Source of the DNA: Cryomorphaceae bacterium
GTDB lineage: Bacteria > Bacteroidota > Bacteroidia > Flavobacteriales_D > Crocinitomicaceae
Assembly: GCA_027485365.1 (NCBI GenBank)
Contig: JAIXRD010000258.1
Location: 1-38,757 of the forward strand
Direction of reading: 5' to 3'
Length of the DNA: 38,757 bases
Shown here piece by piece: positions 25,113 to 33,001 of the stretch (position 1 is its first letter; each line of letters begins with the position of its first letter). The notes beneath the pieces were generated by a model that did not search any database, had not been told where the DNA came from, and saw only the letters and a program-made list of their open reading frames with translations. The translations under genes and the position numbers were made by a program.

Positions 25113-25946
25113 TCAGTTTTTGGCGTACAGGCTCTTTTTTTTCAAGGTCTGTGCTAGGGTCAGTTGGGGGTTGCCAAGGTAGGCTATGCTGTAGGCAAAT
25201 TTCCGGTTGATTTTTTTAGTGGTCGTTTTTCCGTTGGTGGTTGTGGACAAGGTATGAACTGAATTATCTGGACTGGAGGAAATGGCAATATTAAAGGAGT
25301 TGGGGATTCGCTCATCTTCCACTGATTCATTAGTTCGGACCGTGCACCATTCGTAGATTGAGTTCATGTAGCATGCTTCCAAGGTAATTTGATCGGTCCA
25401 TTGCTCTAGGAATTCATAAGCGCCATCTTCATAGTTGTTGGCATAATACCCTTGTGCACCAGCAAGAAGAAAAGGAAGTGCGGAACCGAGTACTCGAGTT
25501 TTTGCTTCTTCTACACCAATATCCTGCTCATCTCCCGCGGAAGATCCCGCTCCACCGCAGGCAGAGACAAAAATTACGAGGGGGCTTAGATTGAAGGTTA
25601 AATCGGTTGAAATTTCCTTCCCACTAACAAATTGATCCACTACGATTCCACCGAAACCACCATCGATTCCTAAGTGTGTGCCGTGCCCTCGGTAGATAAA
25701 GAGGGAAGCATTGAGCGCTGCTTTTTTAATGGCCTCCCATTCGTTGTTTGGGTCGTAGAATCGATGTACTTTGTAGTTTTTGCTTTCAAGAAGTGTTGCT
25801 ATATTCTCCATTTGTTGCAAACTACTTTCTGCGTAAATGGAGTGTGAACCGATAATGCATACCGCTTCTTTGGGTGTTGTAGTAGTTTTTTGGCTTTTAA
25901 TGGGTAATACCCAAAGGATTAGGATAAGCAAGACAACTCGTTTCAT
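25113..25946 (-). CDS. Secreted caspase-like (clan CD) cysteine peptidase homologue
   Basis: A 277-residue protein with a signal peptide (MKRVVLLILILWVLPIKSQ). The domain has the clan CD layout: a first strand AVCIIGSHSIY, then SLFIYRGHGTHLG with the candidate catalytic histidine H88, and LVIFVSACGGAGSS with the candidate nucleophile C130, followed by VLGSALPFLLAGAQGYYAN. H and C are spaced as in caspase, gingipain and CHAT peptidases. Substrate and activation are unknown; no T9SS domain or lipobox is present, so it is predicted periplasmic or secreted. It is upstream of coaX on the same strand, but coaX has its own promoter, so it may be monocistronic. Confidence 0.8.
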   Translation of the reverse strand: MKRVVLLILILWVLPIKSQKTTTTPKEAVCIIGSHSIYAESSLQQMENIATLLESKNYKVHRFYDPNNEWEAIKKAALNASLFIYRGHGTHLGIDGGFGGIVVDQFVSGKEISTDLTFNLSPLVIFVSACGGAGSSAGDEQDIGVEEAKTRVLGSALPFLLAGAQGYYANNYEDGAYEFLEQWTDQITLEACYMNSIYEWCTVRTNESVEDERIPNSFNIAISSSPDNSVHTLSTTTNGKTTTKKINRKFAYSIAYLGNPQLTLAQTLKKKSLYAKN

Positions 25947-26063
25947 AAAGGTTACTTTTTAGGGGTGAGGTATCAGTGCTTCATAAGAGTAATTAAAAAG
26001 TGAATGATTAATTCGTTAATACCATAAAGGTATTTTCGTTACGAATAGAAATGATTGAAAACT

Positions 26064-26093
26064 AAAAAACCCTGACGCTGCGGTCAAGGTTTT
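26064..26093 (-). terminator. Rho-independent terminator after tRNA-Phe
   Basis: On the minus strand an 11-bp stem AAAACCTTGAC / GTCAGGGTTTT with one G-U pair and a six-base loop is followed by T residues. It begins six bases downstream of the tRNA-Phe gene. Confidence 0.88.
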
Positions 26094-26098
26094 AAGTG

Positions 26099-26171
26099 TG
26101 GTACCTCCAGGAATCGAACCAGGGACACAAGGATTTTCAGTCCTTTGCTCTACCAACTGAGCTAAGGTACC
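26099..26171 (-). tRNA. tRNA-Phe (GAA)
   Basis: A 73-base cloverleaf on the minus strand. The acceptor stem is GGTACCT / AGGTACC with discriminator A; the D arm contains AGCTCAGTTGGTAGAGC; the anticodon stem AAGGA / TCCTT encloses loop CTGAAAA with anticodon GAA; the T arm has GGTTCGATTCC. The CCA end is not encoded. It has its own promoter and terminator and no tRNA neighbours. Confidence 0.97.
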
Positions 26172-26188
26172 AGCCCATAATTGGATTG

Positions 26189-26219
26189 CAAAGGTACACT
26201 ATTTTTCATTTTTTCAAAA
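26189..26219 (-). promoter_or_regulatory. Promoter of tRNA-Phe
   Basis: The minus strand reads TTTTG, an 18-base AT-rich spacer, then TACCTTTG. This is a full match to the Bacteroidota primary-sigma promoter (-33 TTTG, -7 TAnnTTTG). The transcript would start about ten bases upstream of the mature tRNA. Confidence 0.85.
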
Positions 26220-26536
26220 TTTTGTTAGGATTTAAATGCATGTGCGTACCTGTTAAAAAGTTTAAAATTTTTGAAAATCATTTTTTTCTTCCTTAAAAAA
26301 ATAACATATTTGAATATGTCATAACCCACAGCGGTTTTTCCAAAATAATTTTTAAGCATTTAATAGTAGGTTTTTAGCCTACCGGGCAAGCTATGTTTTC
26401 TTTGTTCCGGAGTTAAAAAAAGTTCTTTGACATCTTGGTTGGTCGTCAAGAGTTACTCTGCGCAGTGACTTTCCAACACGTTTTGGCCTTTTAATGAGGC
26501 TCTTATTTACTTATTAATCTTAATTTTTTTTTACTT
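26220..26536 (+). promoter_or_regulatory. Long structured leader upstream of orphan gene
   Basis: No protein gene is seen in these 317 bases. A possible promoter-like palindrome ACATATT-TG-AATATGT lies near 26303. Small hairpins can be drawn: GTAGG / CCTAC around 26367-26383, and a compound element in which GTTGG (26438-26442) and GTCA (26445-26448) pair with TGAC (26466-26469) and CCAAC (26473-26477) around an inner AGAG-TTA-CTCT hairpin. These may form a 5' leader RNA for the gene at 26537 or a separate small RNA. No known riboswitch class was recognised. Confidence 0.35.
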
Positions 26537-26902
26537 ATGACACATTTAAAGCCTGTTTTTGGATCTGAAAAAAACGTAAAATTGATCCGTCGCCGCGTAG
26601 AAATTGGGGAAAATCCAAATTCAGTTTCCGGAAAGAAGTTTGAACTTCAATTAGACTATGACGCAATGTTTGAAGCGTTCAAAAAAATGACAGAACAAAT
26701 CCCAGCAGCTCCTGGAATTTTGATGGTCTCAGGAATTACCCCTCAAGGTAAACTAGAGTTTGTTAAATTAATAAAAGGCGATTTTAGTTTGCAGACTTCG
26801 TTTAGAAATGGTTCGTTAAAACTACGCCTCAATGAGTTTTTGACAATAATGGAGCAAAAAAAATATCGACAATTACAGGTTCAACTTGCCATCGCAAGTT
26901 GA
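26537..26902 (+). CDS. Hypothetical protein, 121 residues
   Basis: A small soluble protein that I do not recognise. It is basic at the N-terminus (KNVKLIRRRVEIG), with no signal peptide or membrane helix. The centre reads LDYDAMFEAFKKMTEQIP, likely a helix, followed by alternating short strands and a C-terminal helix LNEFLTIMEQKKYRQLQVQL. The ATG follows an AT-rich stretch and no clear Shine-Dalgarno. It is monocistronic: the leader upstream is long, and a perfect terminator hairpin overlaps the last eight codons and the stop. Codon use looks ordinary for the window, and the strong terminator supports a real transcription unit. Confidence 0.65.
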   Translation: MTHLKPVFGSEKNVKLIRRRVEIGENPNSVSGKKFELQLDYDAMFEAFKKMTEQIPAAPGILMVSGITPQGKLEFVKLIKGDFSLQTSFRNGSLKLRLNEFLTIMEQKKYRQLQVQLAIAS

Positions 26903-26913
26903 ACCTTTTTTTT
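26877..26913 (+). terminator. Rho-independent terminator overlapping the stop codon
   Basis: A perfect 13-bp stem AGGTTCAACTTGC / GCAAGTTGAACCT with loop CATC is followed by eight T. The TGA stop of the gene at 26537 (26900-26902) lies within the right arm, so a terminating ribosome would cover part of the hairpin. There is no T tract in the minus direction. Confidence 0.93.
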
Positions 26914-26916
26914 GCC

Positions 26917-27339
26917 TTAGTTTTTCACCACAGTGCCTAAGCGTAATTTCACGTTAGCCGCCTTTGCGATTTCAAATAAATCCACCAATTTTTGGGCTTG
27001 TGCGTTCTTATCAAAGCGTACTACGACAATGTCATCATTCAGTGCTTTTGTCCGTGATACCAATTGCGACATCAAGGCTTCGTCGTTGTCAATGATTTGA
27101 TTTTCAAGATCTTTGTCAAAACAATAAATGTACTTATCATCCACATATTGTACGGAAAGCGTTAAGTGAGATTTATTGGTTTTAAGCGTCGTATTCGATT
27201 CGGGTAAAGGAACCTTAATAACGTTAGGATTAGCAAGGGTTGAAATAATCAAAAAGAACAAGAGCAAAAAGAACATGATATCACTCAAGGCTCCAGTGGC
27301 TACCTCAATGTGCCGGCGTCTATTTCTGTTTAATGCCAT
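26917..27339 (-). CDS. ExbD/TolR-family biopolymer transport protein
   Basis: A 140-residue ExbD/TolR protein with a short cytoplasmic N-terminus (MALNRNRRRHIEVATGALSD), one membrane helix containing the proton-path aspartate (SDIMFFLLLFFLIISTL, D20), and a periplasmic domain of about 95 residues ending DLFEIAKAANVKLRLGTVV. Together with the ExbB-like protein it would form a proton-driven motor energising outer-membrane transport or cell-envelope processes. It follows exbB by two bases. No tonB gene is in the window. The pair may be the general ExbBD or a Tol-like variant. Confidence 0.9.
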   Translation of the reverse strand: MALNRNRRRHIEVATGALSDIMFFLLLFFLIISTLANPNVIKVPLPESNTTLKTNKSHLTLSVQYVDDKYIYCFDKDLENQIIDNDEALMSQLVSRTKALNDDIVVVRFDKNAQAQKLVDLFEIAKAANVKLRLGTVVKN

Positions 27340-27341
27340 GA

Positions 27342-28067
27342 TTATGGACGAGTTAGTTTCGTGAATTTAACGATTACCTGTTGCATGCGTAAGGTATTTG
27401 AATCAATCACTGAGTTCAAAAGGTGATATCCCGCATAGGCGATTAATCCAACAATAAGACCCGCAGCAGAGGAGAACATTTTCTCATAAAGTCCTTCAGA
27501 GATGATTCCAATAGAAACATTTTCAGTTTTAGAAATATCGTAAAATACTGTAATTACACCGGATATCGTTCCAATAAATCCAATGGTAGGTGCAATACCT
27601 GCAATCAATCCCAAATGGCCTAAGTTTTTATCCATTTTACCGATTTCAATATTGGCGATTTTCTCCATGTTGGCTTCTACCTCATTAGGTTTTAAGCTAC
27701 TTTCTATACTCTCTAATCCTTCCTTAACAATTGCAGCATACGCACCGTCTTGGTTTTTAACCATACCCATGGCATCAGCAATGTTACCTTTCTCAAGGTG
27801 CGGTTGCATATTATCCACCAATTTGGCATCAAATTTCACCATTCTTCGGATATATAAAATACGTTCGTAGATTACGTACAAGGTATAAAACAAGAGAATC
27901 CCAAGAGGAATAATAAATTCCCACGGAATTGGCGGCATTCCACCTCCTTTACTGCTTGTTGCAGCGGCATCTTCTCCGCCACCAATGCTGTTATCTTGGG
28001 CCAGCATTGCAAGGTTGAAAACAAAAATTCCAAATAGGGTTAAAAACAATTTCGCGTTATTTCTCAT
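27342..28067 (-). CDS. MotA/TolQ/ExbB proton channel family protein
   Basis: A 241-residue ExbB/TolQ family protein. The N-terminus from the ATG at 28067 has a hydrophobic leader (AKLFLTLFGIFVFNLAMLAQ), which looks like a signal peptide or an extra helix common in Bacteroidota members. The channel part has helices near 50-70, 145-170 and 190-215, with LGLIAGIAPTIGFIGTISGVI as the core family motif. A TTG start three codons upstream was rejected. It is co-transcribed with exbD two bases downstream. Confidence 0.92.
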   Translation of the reverse strand: MRNNAKLFLTLFGIFVFNLAMLAQDNSIGGGEDAAATSSKGGGMPPIPWEFIIPLGILLFYTLYVIYERILYIRRMVKFDAKLVDNMQPHLEKGNIADAMGMVKNQDGAYAAIVKEGLESIESSLKPNEVEANMEKIANIEIGKMDKNLGHLGLIAGIAPTIGFIGTISGVITVFYDISKTENVSIGIISEGLYEKMFSSAAGLIVGLIAYAGYHLLNSVIDSNTLRMQQVIVKFTKLTRP

Positions 28068-28166
28068 GATCGTCAATATTTTGTCACGCTAAATTAACAA
28101 GCATTCCATGACCCAATTAGACCCGAGAGTTTAGATTTCCACATTGAAATGTTATTCAAGGCGTAT

Positions 28167-28194
28167 AAAAAAAGCCATCGGTCCCGATGGCTTT
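28167..28194 (-). terminator. Rho-independent terminator after T9SS protein gene
   Basis: On the minus strand the stem AAAGCCATCG / CGATGGCTTT with a four-base loop is followed by seven T. It lies 21 bases after the stop codon of the gene at 28215 and insulates it from exbB. Confidence 0.92.
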
Positions 28195-28214
28195 GATTTT
28201 AATTTGTGCTTTTA

Positions 28215-29651
28215 CTATGGCAAAACTTCTACGCGTAAGGTTTGTGTTGCATCATTTCGGTCTACTGCGCGAAGTAAATATGAACCCGGCGCTATGTGAT
28301 TAATTTCGGTATTAAATCCAGTCAAAGAGCGCTCTAATATAACACTTCCATTCATAGATATCAGGGAAATATGGGTTAATTCGTCGTTGGCCGATAGAGA
28401 AAAGGCTCCGTTGGAAGGGTTAGGATACACCCGTAGTCCGGCAATAACTTGGGTTTGAATACTTGCCAATTGGCATTGATGCACCCTAACAGGGATTGTC
28501 TTTTCTATACTTTCTGACGGAACCCCGTTGTCTGAAGCGTTTATAAAAATATGATAAATGCCTTCTTGTAGTCCTTGGGCATCGAAAGAACATGCTAAAT
28601 TGATGTAATCGTTGTTACTAACGTTTTCTACATAATTGAATCCAGTTGGGGCATCGCTTGAAATTTCGTAGGAAATTAGTTGGCCAAATTCCGGGGTCAT
28701 TAGTGATAACGCAAATTGAGCGAGGTTCATGCTTTTGTGAAGGGTGTCGCCGGTATAGACATCAATAGTATCGCAAATGTTGCTATTAATAACCAAAGGT
28801 GGGATGTTGGAGGCATTCATGCCCGCAACATCAAAATAAACTTCTTGATCGTCTAAAAAATCAATTTGATCTGGAAATGCGTAAGGCCCATCAAACCCTA
28901 TTCCAGGTGCATCAAACTGTCCTACTTGGAAAAAGTCAACTCCGTTGCCGATGTTCACGCCAACGGTGGCCGCAAATCCACCGAACCCACTAACTCCCGA
29001 TGAGGCATCACCGGTGGTCCATTGCATGTCTCCGTAACAAAATGAAATGTTATTATTACCATGTATAATTGTATCCTGACCATTGGAAATCACCAGTTGA
29101 AAGGTGTTCGTTAAGTTATCGTTCATATCAAAATATCCAACGTGATCCCAAATAACAATCATGGCGTCGTTGGTAACTTTGTACCATACACTTCCTCCGT
29201 TAGCGGAACGAGTGTCTACATCTCCCCAAAAAGGAGCTATCATGTTATAGCCTGGGTCAGGGAAAGGGTTGGCCGTAAATTCGAAATAAGGCGCTAAAAA
29301 TGAAATATTCCCATTGTTGTTAATGATTACACTATCATATTGAGTTCCGTAGAAATCGAAACTGAATGGAAGTTGAATGTAGTTAGTTGATCCATCGTCA
29401 TTAGGGCTCATGGCCAAGGTATAGCTGTTGTCCAAGGTCAACATGCATCCACACATTCCATTTTTGTTGGTTTCAGAATTGGGCTTTGTGTTGCTTGGTG
29501 CCACTAAATCGGAAAATTGATAGACGGTTCCAGTATTTAATTGACCGCTTTTTTTCAATTCATCGTATTCAGAAGTTGAAATACTTAATGAGTTTTTTTG
29601 AGCGAAAGAGGCTCCTGCCACCATCACGCAGAGGTAGATTAGTTTTTTCAT
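28215..29651 (-). CDS. Secreted NIDO-domain protein with T9SS type A sorting domain
   Basis: A 478-residue extracellular protein. From the ATG at 29651 it has a signal peptide (MKKLIYLCVMVAGASFAQ). Residues of about 70-240 match a nidogen-like (NIDO) domain: FDFYGTQYDSVIINNNGNISF, MIAPFWGDVDTR, GGSVWYKVTNDAMIVIWD and NTFQLVISNG. A beta-sandwich region follows, and the last 75 residues form a type IX secretion C-terminal domain (VYPNPSNGAFSL, NGSVILERS, IAPGSYLLRA). The C-terminal domain would route it to the cell surface or medium through T9SS. An upstream ATG-equivalent start fused to a non-signal sequence was rejected. It is flanked by terminators on both sides and so is monocistronic. Confidence 0.9.
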   Translation of the reverse strand: MKKLIYLCVMVAGASFAQKNSLSISTSEYDELKKSGQLNTGTVYQFSDLVAPSNTKPNSETNKNGMCGCMLTLDNSYTLAMSPNDDGSTNYIQLPFSFDFYGTQYDSVIINNNGNISFLAPYFEFTANPFPDPGYNMIAPFWGDVDTRSANGGSVWYKVTNDAMIVIWDHVGYFDMNDNLTNTFQLVISNGQDTIIHGNNNISFCYGDMQWTTGDASSGVSGFGGFAATVGVNIGNGVDFFQVGQFDAPGIGFDGPYAFPDQIDFLDDQEVYFDVAGMNASNIPPLVINSNICDTIDVYTGDTLHKSMNLAQFALSLMTPEFGQLISYEISSDAPTGFNYVENVSNNDYINLACSFDAQGLQEGIYHIFINASDNGVPSESIEKTIPVRVHQCQLASIQTQVIAGLRVYPNPSNGAFSLSANDELTHISLISMNGSVILERSLTGFNTEINHIAPGSYLLRAVDRNDATQTLRVEVLP

Positions 29652-29716
29652 GGCCGTAAAATTTAGGGTTTGTTTTCTGTATAACGAACCCATTACTTAT
29701 CGGTTGCCATTAGGTC

Positions 29717-29744
29717 AAAAAAAAAGCCCCGATTTCGGGGCTTT
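29717..29744 (-). terminator. Rho-independent terminator after peroxiredoxin gene
   Basis: The minus strand has stem AAAGCCCCG / CGGGGCTTT with loop AAAT, followed by a nine-T tract. It is 18 bases after the peroxiredoxin stop. Confidence 0.95.
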
Positions 29745-29762
29745 ATAATTGTATGCTAACGC

Positions 29763-30395
29763 TTAGTGTTTAGACAAGTAATCAGCTACTCCGTCGAAAC
29801 TAGGTTTCATGGCCTCTTCTCCTTTAACCCAATTCGCTGGACAAACTTCACCATGCTCTTCAAAATATTGTAAGGCGTCTACCATTCGTAGTGCTTCATC
29901 AACGTTTCTTCCTAATGGGAAAAAGTTAACCAATTGATGCATAACAGTACCCGATTTGTCAATTAAAAACAATCCACGGTATGCAATCATTGGTCCGTTC
30001 GCTGTTAAGGCACCTTCCATATCATACTCATATTCACCAGCCAATACACCAAATGCTTCTGAAATCGTTTTAGAAGTATCAGCAACAATCGGATATGTTA
30101 CGCCTTCGATTCCACCTTTGTTTTTCGGTGTTTGTAACCAAGCCCAATGTGATTCTTCGGTATCCGTTGAACATGCAACAACTTTTACTCCACGCGCCTC
30201 GAATTCTCCTAATGCACTTTGAAATGCATGTAATTCAGACGGACAAACAAATGTGAAATCTTTTGGGTAAAAGAAGAACAACACATGATTTTTACCTAAA
30301 TACTGATCTAATGAGAAACCATTTATGATCTCTCCACCATTTACTACCGCTCCTGCTTTGAATGATGGAGCCTTTTTTCCTACTAAAACTGACAT
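29763..30395 (-). CDS. 2-Cys peroxiredoxin (AhpC/TSA family)
   Basis: A 210-residue typical 2-Cys peroxiredoxin that reduces hydrogen peroxide and organic peroxides. The peroxidatic cysteine is C51 in FYPKDFTFVCPSE, and the resolving cysteine is C185 in GEVCPANWVKG. The region TDTEESHWAWLQTPKNKGG and a C-terminal YLSKH tail fit the eukaryote-type/AhpC group. No ahpF follows, so another thiol reductant must serve it. It is transcribed divergently from an OxyR-type regulator, with a -7 element at 30425-30432, and ends in a strong terminator, so it is monocistronic. Confidence 0.95.
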   Translation of the reverse strand: MSVLVGKKAPSFKAGAVVNGGEIINGFSLDQYLGKNHVLFFFYPKDFTFVCPSELHAFQSALGEFEARGVKVVACSTDTEESHWAWLQTPKNKGGIEGVTYPIVADTSKTISEAFGVLAGEYEYDMEGALTANGPMIAYRGLFLIDKSGTVMHQLVNFFPLGRNVDEALRMVDALQYFEEHGEVCPANWVKGEEAMKPSFDGVADYLSKH

Positions 30396-30424
30396 GATAT
30401 TTTAATTTATTAAGTTACTGTATA

Positions 30425-30432
30425 CAAAGGTA
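30425..30432 (-). promoter_or_regulatory. -7 promoter element of peroxiredoxin gene
   Basis: The minus strand reads TACCTTTG, 29 bases before the peroxiredoxin ATG. No TTTG occurs at 18-19 bases upstream, which would fit a promoter needing an activator such as the adjacent OxyR. The divergent region of 155 bases would contain the OxyR site; none was pinned down. Confidence 0.55.
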
Positions 30433-30550
30433 AAACAAACCGAATTAGGTTCTGTTCAACCAAATGAAAACTATGTTAATTCTCAACAAAGTTAAGGATC
30501 CTTTGTTATCAATAAAATCAAAATAAATTATATTTACATAAATACTATCT

Positions 30551-31471
30551 ATGATTTCCTTGCAGCAAATGCGATATCTAGTTATTCTCAGTGAAGAGTT
30601 ACAATTTTCACGTGCCAGTGAGCGCTGTTTTGTAACCCAACCCACCTTATCTATGCAGGTTAAAAAAGCGGAGGAGCAATTGGGGTATGCCGTATTTGAT
30701 CGTGCATCAAGTCCGCTTTCGCTTACGCCTTATGGGGTGGAGGTTATTCCTATACTTCGTGAGATTCTATCAGAGAACGAGAACCTTAGGTTACTAAATG
30801 ATCGCATGGCAGGAAGAATTAAGGAAGAAATTAGGGTAGGAATAATCCCTACCGTTTCGGTTTACATGTTAACTCGATTGTTTTCCTTGTTCTCAAGTGC
30901 CTTGCCCAATGTTCGCTTTTTATATGTTGAACACCCGACGGAAACGTTACTTCAAGAATTAGAAAAAGGTACGATTGATTTTGGAATTTTAGCAGGTCCT
31001 TATCAACAGGCAAAATATCGGACTGTTCCATTATATATGGAAGAAATTGAAGTGTATACAGCCTTGGGAAAGAAAGGTGGAATAGAGGTTGCGGCCTTAG
31101 ATGGTCAACAACCCTGGTTATTAAGTAAAGGGAATTGCTTACGAACCCAAGTAATCAATTTTTGTAATATTTCAGAAACGGCGGAAGCTCCTTCCTGGGA
31201 TTATATCGGTGGAAATATGGATTTACTGGTTGAAATGGTCAATATGAATGGCGGGTATACCTTGCTTCCTGCCGAATTCAAATCAACTAAGGAACAACCC
31301 GGATTTCGCAAAAGATTAGCCTCACCCTATGGGTATCCTGCGCGAGAAATCATTGGCGTTTTCGCACATCGAAGTTATAAAACCCCATACATGGAGCGAA
31401 TGGTGAAGGAAATTCAATTAGCCTATCCTCAAGAGCGTAATGCGCCCTTACATATCTTGGATTGGAAATAA
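30551..31471 (+). CDS. oxyR: OxyR-type LysR regulator (peroxide sensor)
   Basis: A 306-residue LysR-type regulator. The N-terminal winged helix is at about 1-60 (MRYLVILSEELQFSRASERC, TQPTLSMQVKKAEEQLG). The C-terminal sensor domain has C196 and C205 in GNCLRTQVINFC, the CX8C arrangement of the OxyR redox pair C199/C208. This, with the divergent peroxiredoxin gene, makes an OxyR-type peroxide sensor very likely. Upstream, TATATTTA at 30529-30536 is a one-mismatch -7 element. The stop is two bases from the convergent trigger factor stop. Confidence 0.93.
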   Translation: MISLQQMRYLVILSEELQFSRASERCFVTQPTLSMQVKKAEEQLGYAVFDRASSPLSLTPYGVEVIPILREILSENENLRLLNDRMAGRIKEEIRVGIIPTVSVYMLTRLFSLFSSALPNVRFLYVEHPTETLLQELEKGTIDFGILAGPYQQAKYRTVPLYMEEIEVYTALGKKGGIEVAALDGQQPWLLSKGNCLRTQVINFCNISETAEAPSWDYIGGNMDLLVEMVNMNGGYTLLPAEFKSTKEQPGFRKRLASPYGYPAREIIGVFAHRSYKTPYMERMVKEIQLAYPQERNAPLHILDWK

Positions 31472-31473
31472 GC

Positions 31474-32826
31474 TTATTTTTTCATTTCAGCTAGAAAGTC
31501 ATCGTACGATAACGGCTTCATCTTCAAGCTCGCATTCGTTTTGAAGTATTGCGTTAGTTTCTCTTCAGCTAATTGATCATAAATGCTATTCGCTTGGTCC
31601 TTTTTTGTAAGTAACTCACGAGCAGATGCCTCCAATTCCGCATCCTCTGGAGCAGGAAGACCGTATTGCGCATAATTGCTAATAATCAATCCTTTAGTGA
31701 ATGCCAACACTTCTTCATAAACCAGTTTTGTGTCCGAATCTTTGAAGATTTTCGTTTGAATCAATTGCCATTTCAACGATTTTAAATAGGCTTCAAATTC
31801 TTTTTCAATATCTTCATCTGCAATTGGCTCTGTTGCACTTAATTTAATCCATCGCTTTAAGAATGCTTCTGGAAACGTAATTTGAACATCCGCAATCAAC
31901 GAGTCATAGACTTTACGAGTCATTAATCGATCCGCATCTCTTTCGAACATTTGTTCTAAATCCTTGGTAACTCGTGCTCTAAGTCCAGCTTCATCGGTAA
32001 TCTCACCGTCTTGGAAAAGTTTACCGAACAATTCAGCATTTAATTCGGCCAATTCCATGCGCTTGATATCCGTGATTTTAAACTCAAAAGCGACCTCGTT
32101 TGAAGGAAGTGTTTCGGGTGTTAACCCCAATAACGACGCTTTATCGGCATCGTCTTTAGAAACAATGCTTGGATCCAATTGAAACACATCATCTTTCTTT
32201 TTACCAATCAATAAGTTCTTAGCCTCTGCACGGTCAATAAACTCAATGGATAGGGTAGTGCTGTGAGATATCCCACCTTCTTTAATCGTCCCGTCCGCTG
32301 ATAATTCAGTGAATGTACCAACTACTAAATCTTTTTCACCGGCTTCGTCAGCGCCCATCATTTTCCCATATCGACGCCGAATATCCTCAATTTGCTGACT
32401 CACTAATTTCTCATCCACACGAACGGTATTGTACTCAATCCCTCTTTTTAATACGGATTGATATTCAAAAGACGGAGACATTCCAATTTCAAAAGTAAAT
32501 TTAAAGGCATCAGGCTTTTCGAAGGACCCTTCCATTGCGTGAGTTTCTGAAGGGATTGGATTGCCAAGAATATCTAAGTTGTTTTCACGAATAAAATTGT
32601 ACACTCCCTCATTGGCAAGTTTGTTCAATTCCTCAGCAAGTACTGCTTTCCCGTAACGTTTTTCAATAATTCCTGCAGGGGTATGTCCCGGACGAAACCC
32701 TGGGATATTTGCTGTTTTACGATGTTTTTCTAAGGTGTTTTTAACCTTTTGACTGTAGTCTGCCGCACTAATTTCTACGGTAAGTAAGCCATTCAACGCA
32801 TCAAGTTCTTGACGAAGTACGTTCAT
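31474..32826 (-). CDS. tig: Trigger factor
   Basis: A 450-residue trigger factor, the ribosome-bound chaperone for nascent chains. The N-terminal ribosome-binding domain includes the tail signature IPGFRPGHTPAGIIEKRYG (residues of about 41-59, a GFRxGxxP motif). A divergent FKBP-like domain spans about 150-255, and the long helical C-terminal chaperone domain follows. Length and divergence are usual for Bacteroidota. The start follows 20 bases after the terminator of tRNA-Leu, and no -7 element lies between them. Confidence 0.95.
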   Translation of the reverse strand: MNVLRQELDALNGLLTVEISAADYSQKVKNTLEKHRKTANIPGFRPGHTPAGIIEKRYGKAVLAEELNKLANEGVYNFIRENNLDILGNPIPSETHAMEGSFEKPDAFKFTFEIGMSPSFEYQSVLKRGIEYNTVRVDEKLVSQQIEDIRRRYGKMMGADEAGEKDLVVGTFTELSADGTIKEGGISHSTTLSIEFIDRAEAKNLLIGKKKDDVFQLDPSIVSKDDADKASLLGLTPETLPSNEVAFEFKITDIKRMELAELNAELFGKLFQDGEITDEAGLRARVTKDLEQMFERDADRLMTRKVYDSLIADVQITFPEAFLKRWIKLSATEPIADEDIEKEFEAYLKSLKWQLIQTKIFKDSDTKLVYEEVLAFTKGLIISNYAQYGLPAPEDAELEASARELLTKKDQANSIYDQLAEEKLTQYFKTNASLKMKPLSYDDFLAEMKK

Positions 32827-32846
32827 ATTGTGTGTCTTTATAGTTC

Positions 32847-32877
32847 AAAAAAAAAGGTCCCGAATTCACGAGACCTT
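32847..32877 (-). terminator. Rho-independent terminator between tRNA-Leu and tig
   Basis: On the minus strand the 9-bp stem AAGGTCTCG / CGGGACCTT, with one G-U pair and a six-base loop, is followed by nine T. It lies five bases after tRNA-Leu and ends 20 bases before the tig ATG. Confidence 0.85.
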
Positions 32878-32881
32878 GAGG

Positions 32882-32963
32882 TGCGGATGGAGGGACTCGA
32901 ACCCGCACACCTCTCGGCACTAGATCCTAAGTCTAGCGTGTCTACCAATTTCACCACATCCGC
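32882..32963 (-). tRNA. tRNA-Leu (UAG)
   Basis: An 82-base minus-strand tRNA: acceptor stem GCGGATG / CATCCGC with discriminator A, D arm TGGTGAAATTGGTAGACA, anticodon stem CTAGA / TCTAG enclosing loop CTTAGGA (anticodon TAG), a class II variable arm around TGCCGAGAGGTGTG, and T arm GGGTTCGAGTCCC. CCA is not encoded. Confidence 0.97.
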
Positions 32964-33001
32964 TATTCCAATTATACCGCTCCATTGAGCAAATTGGAGC
33001 A

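Noticed and set aside
32970..33001. Hairpin GCTCCA/TGGAGC with competing CCAATT/AATTGG as a possible riboswitch
   Set aside because: It lies in the short tRNA-Leu leader that RNase P removes, and no known ligand-binding structure is recognisable.
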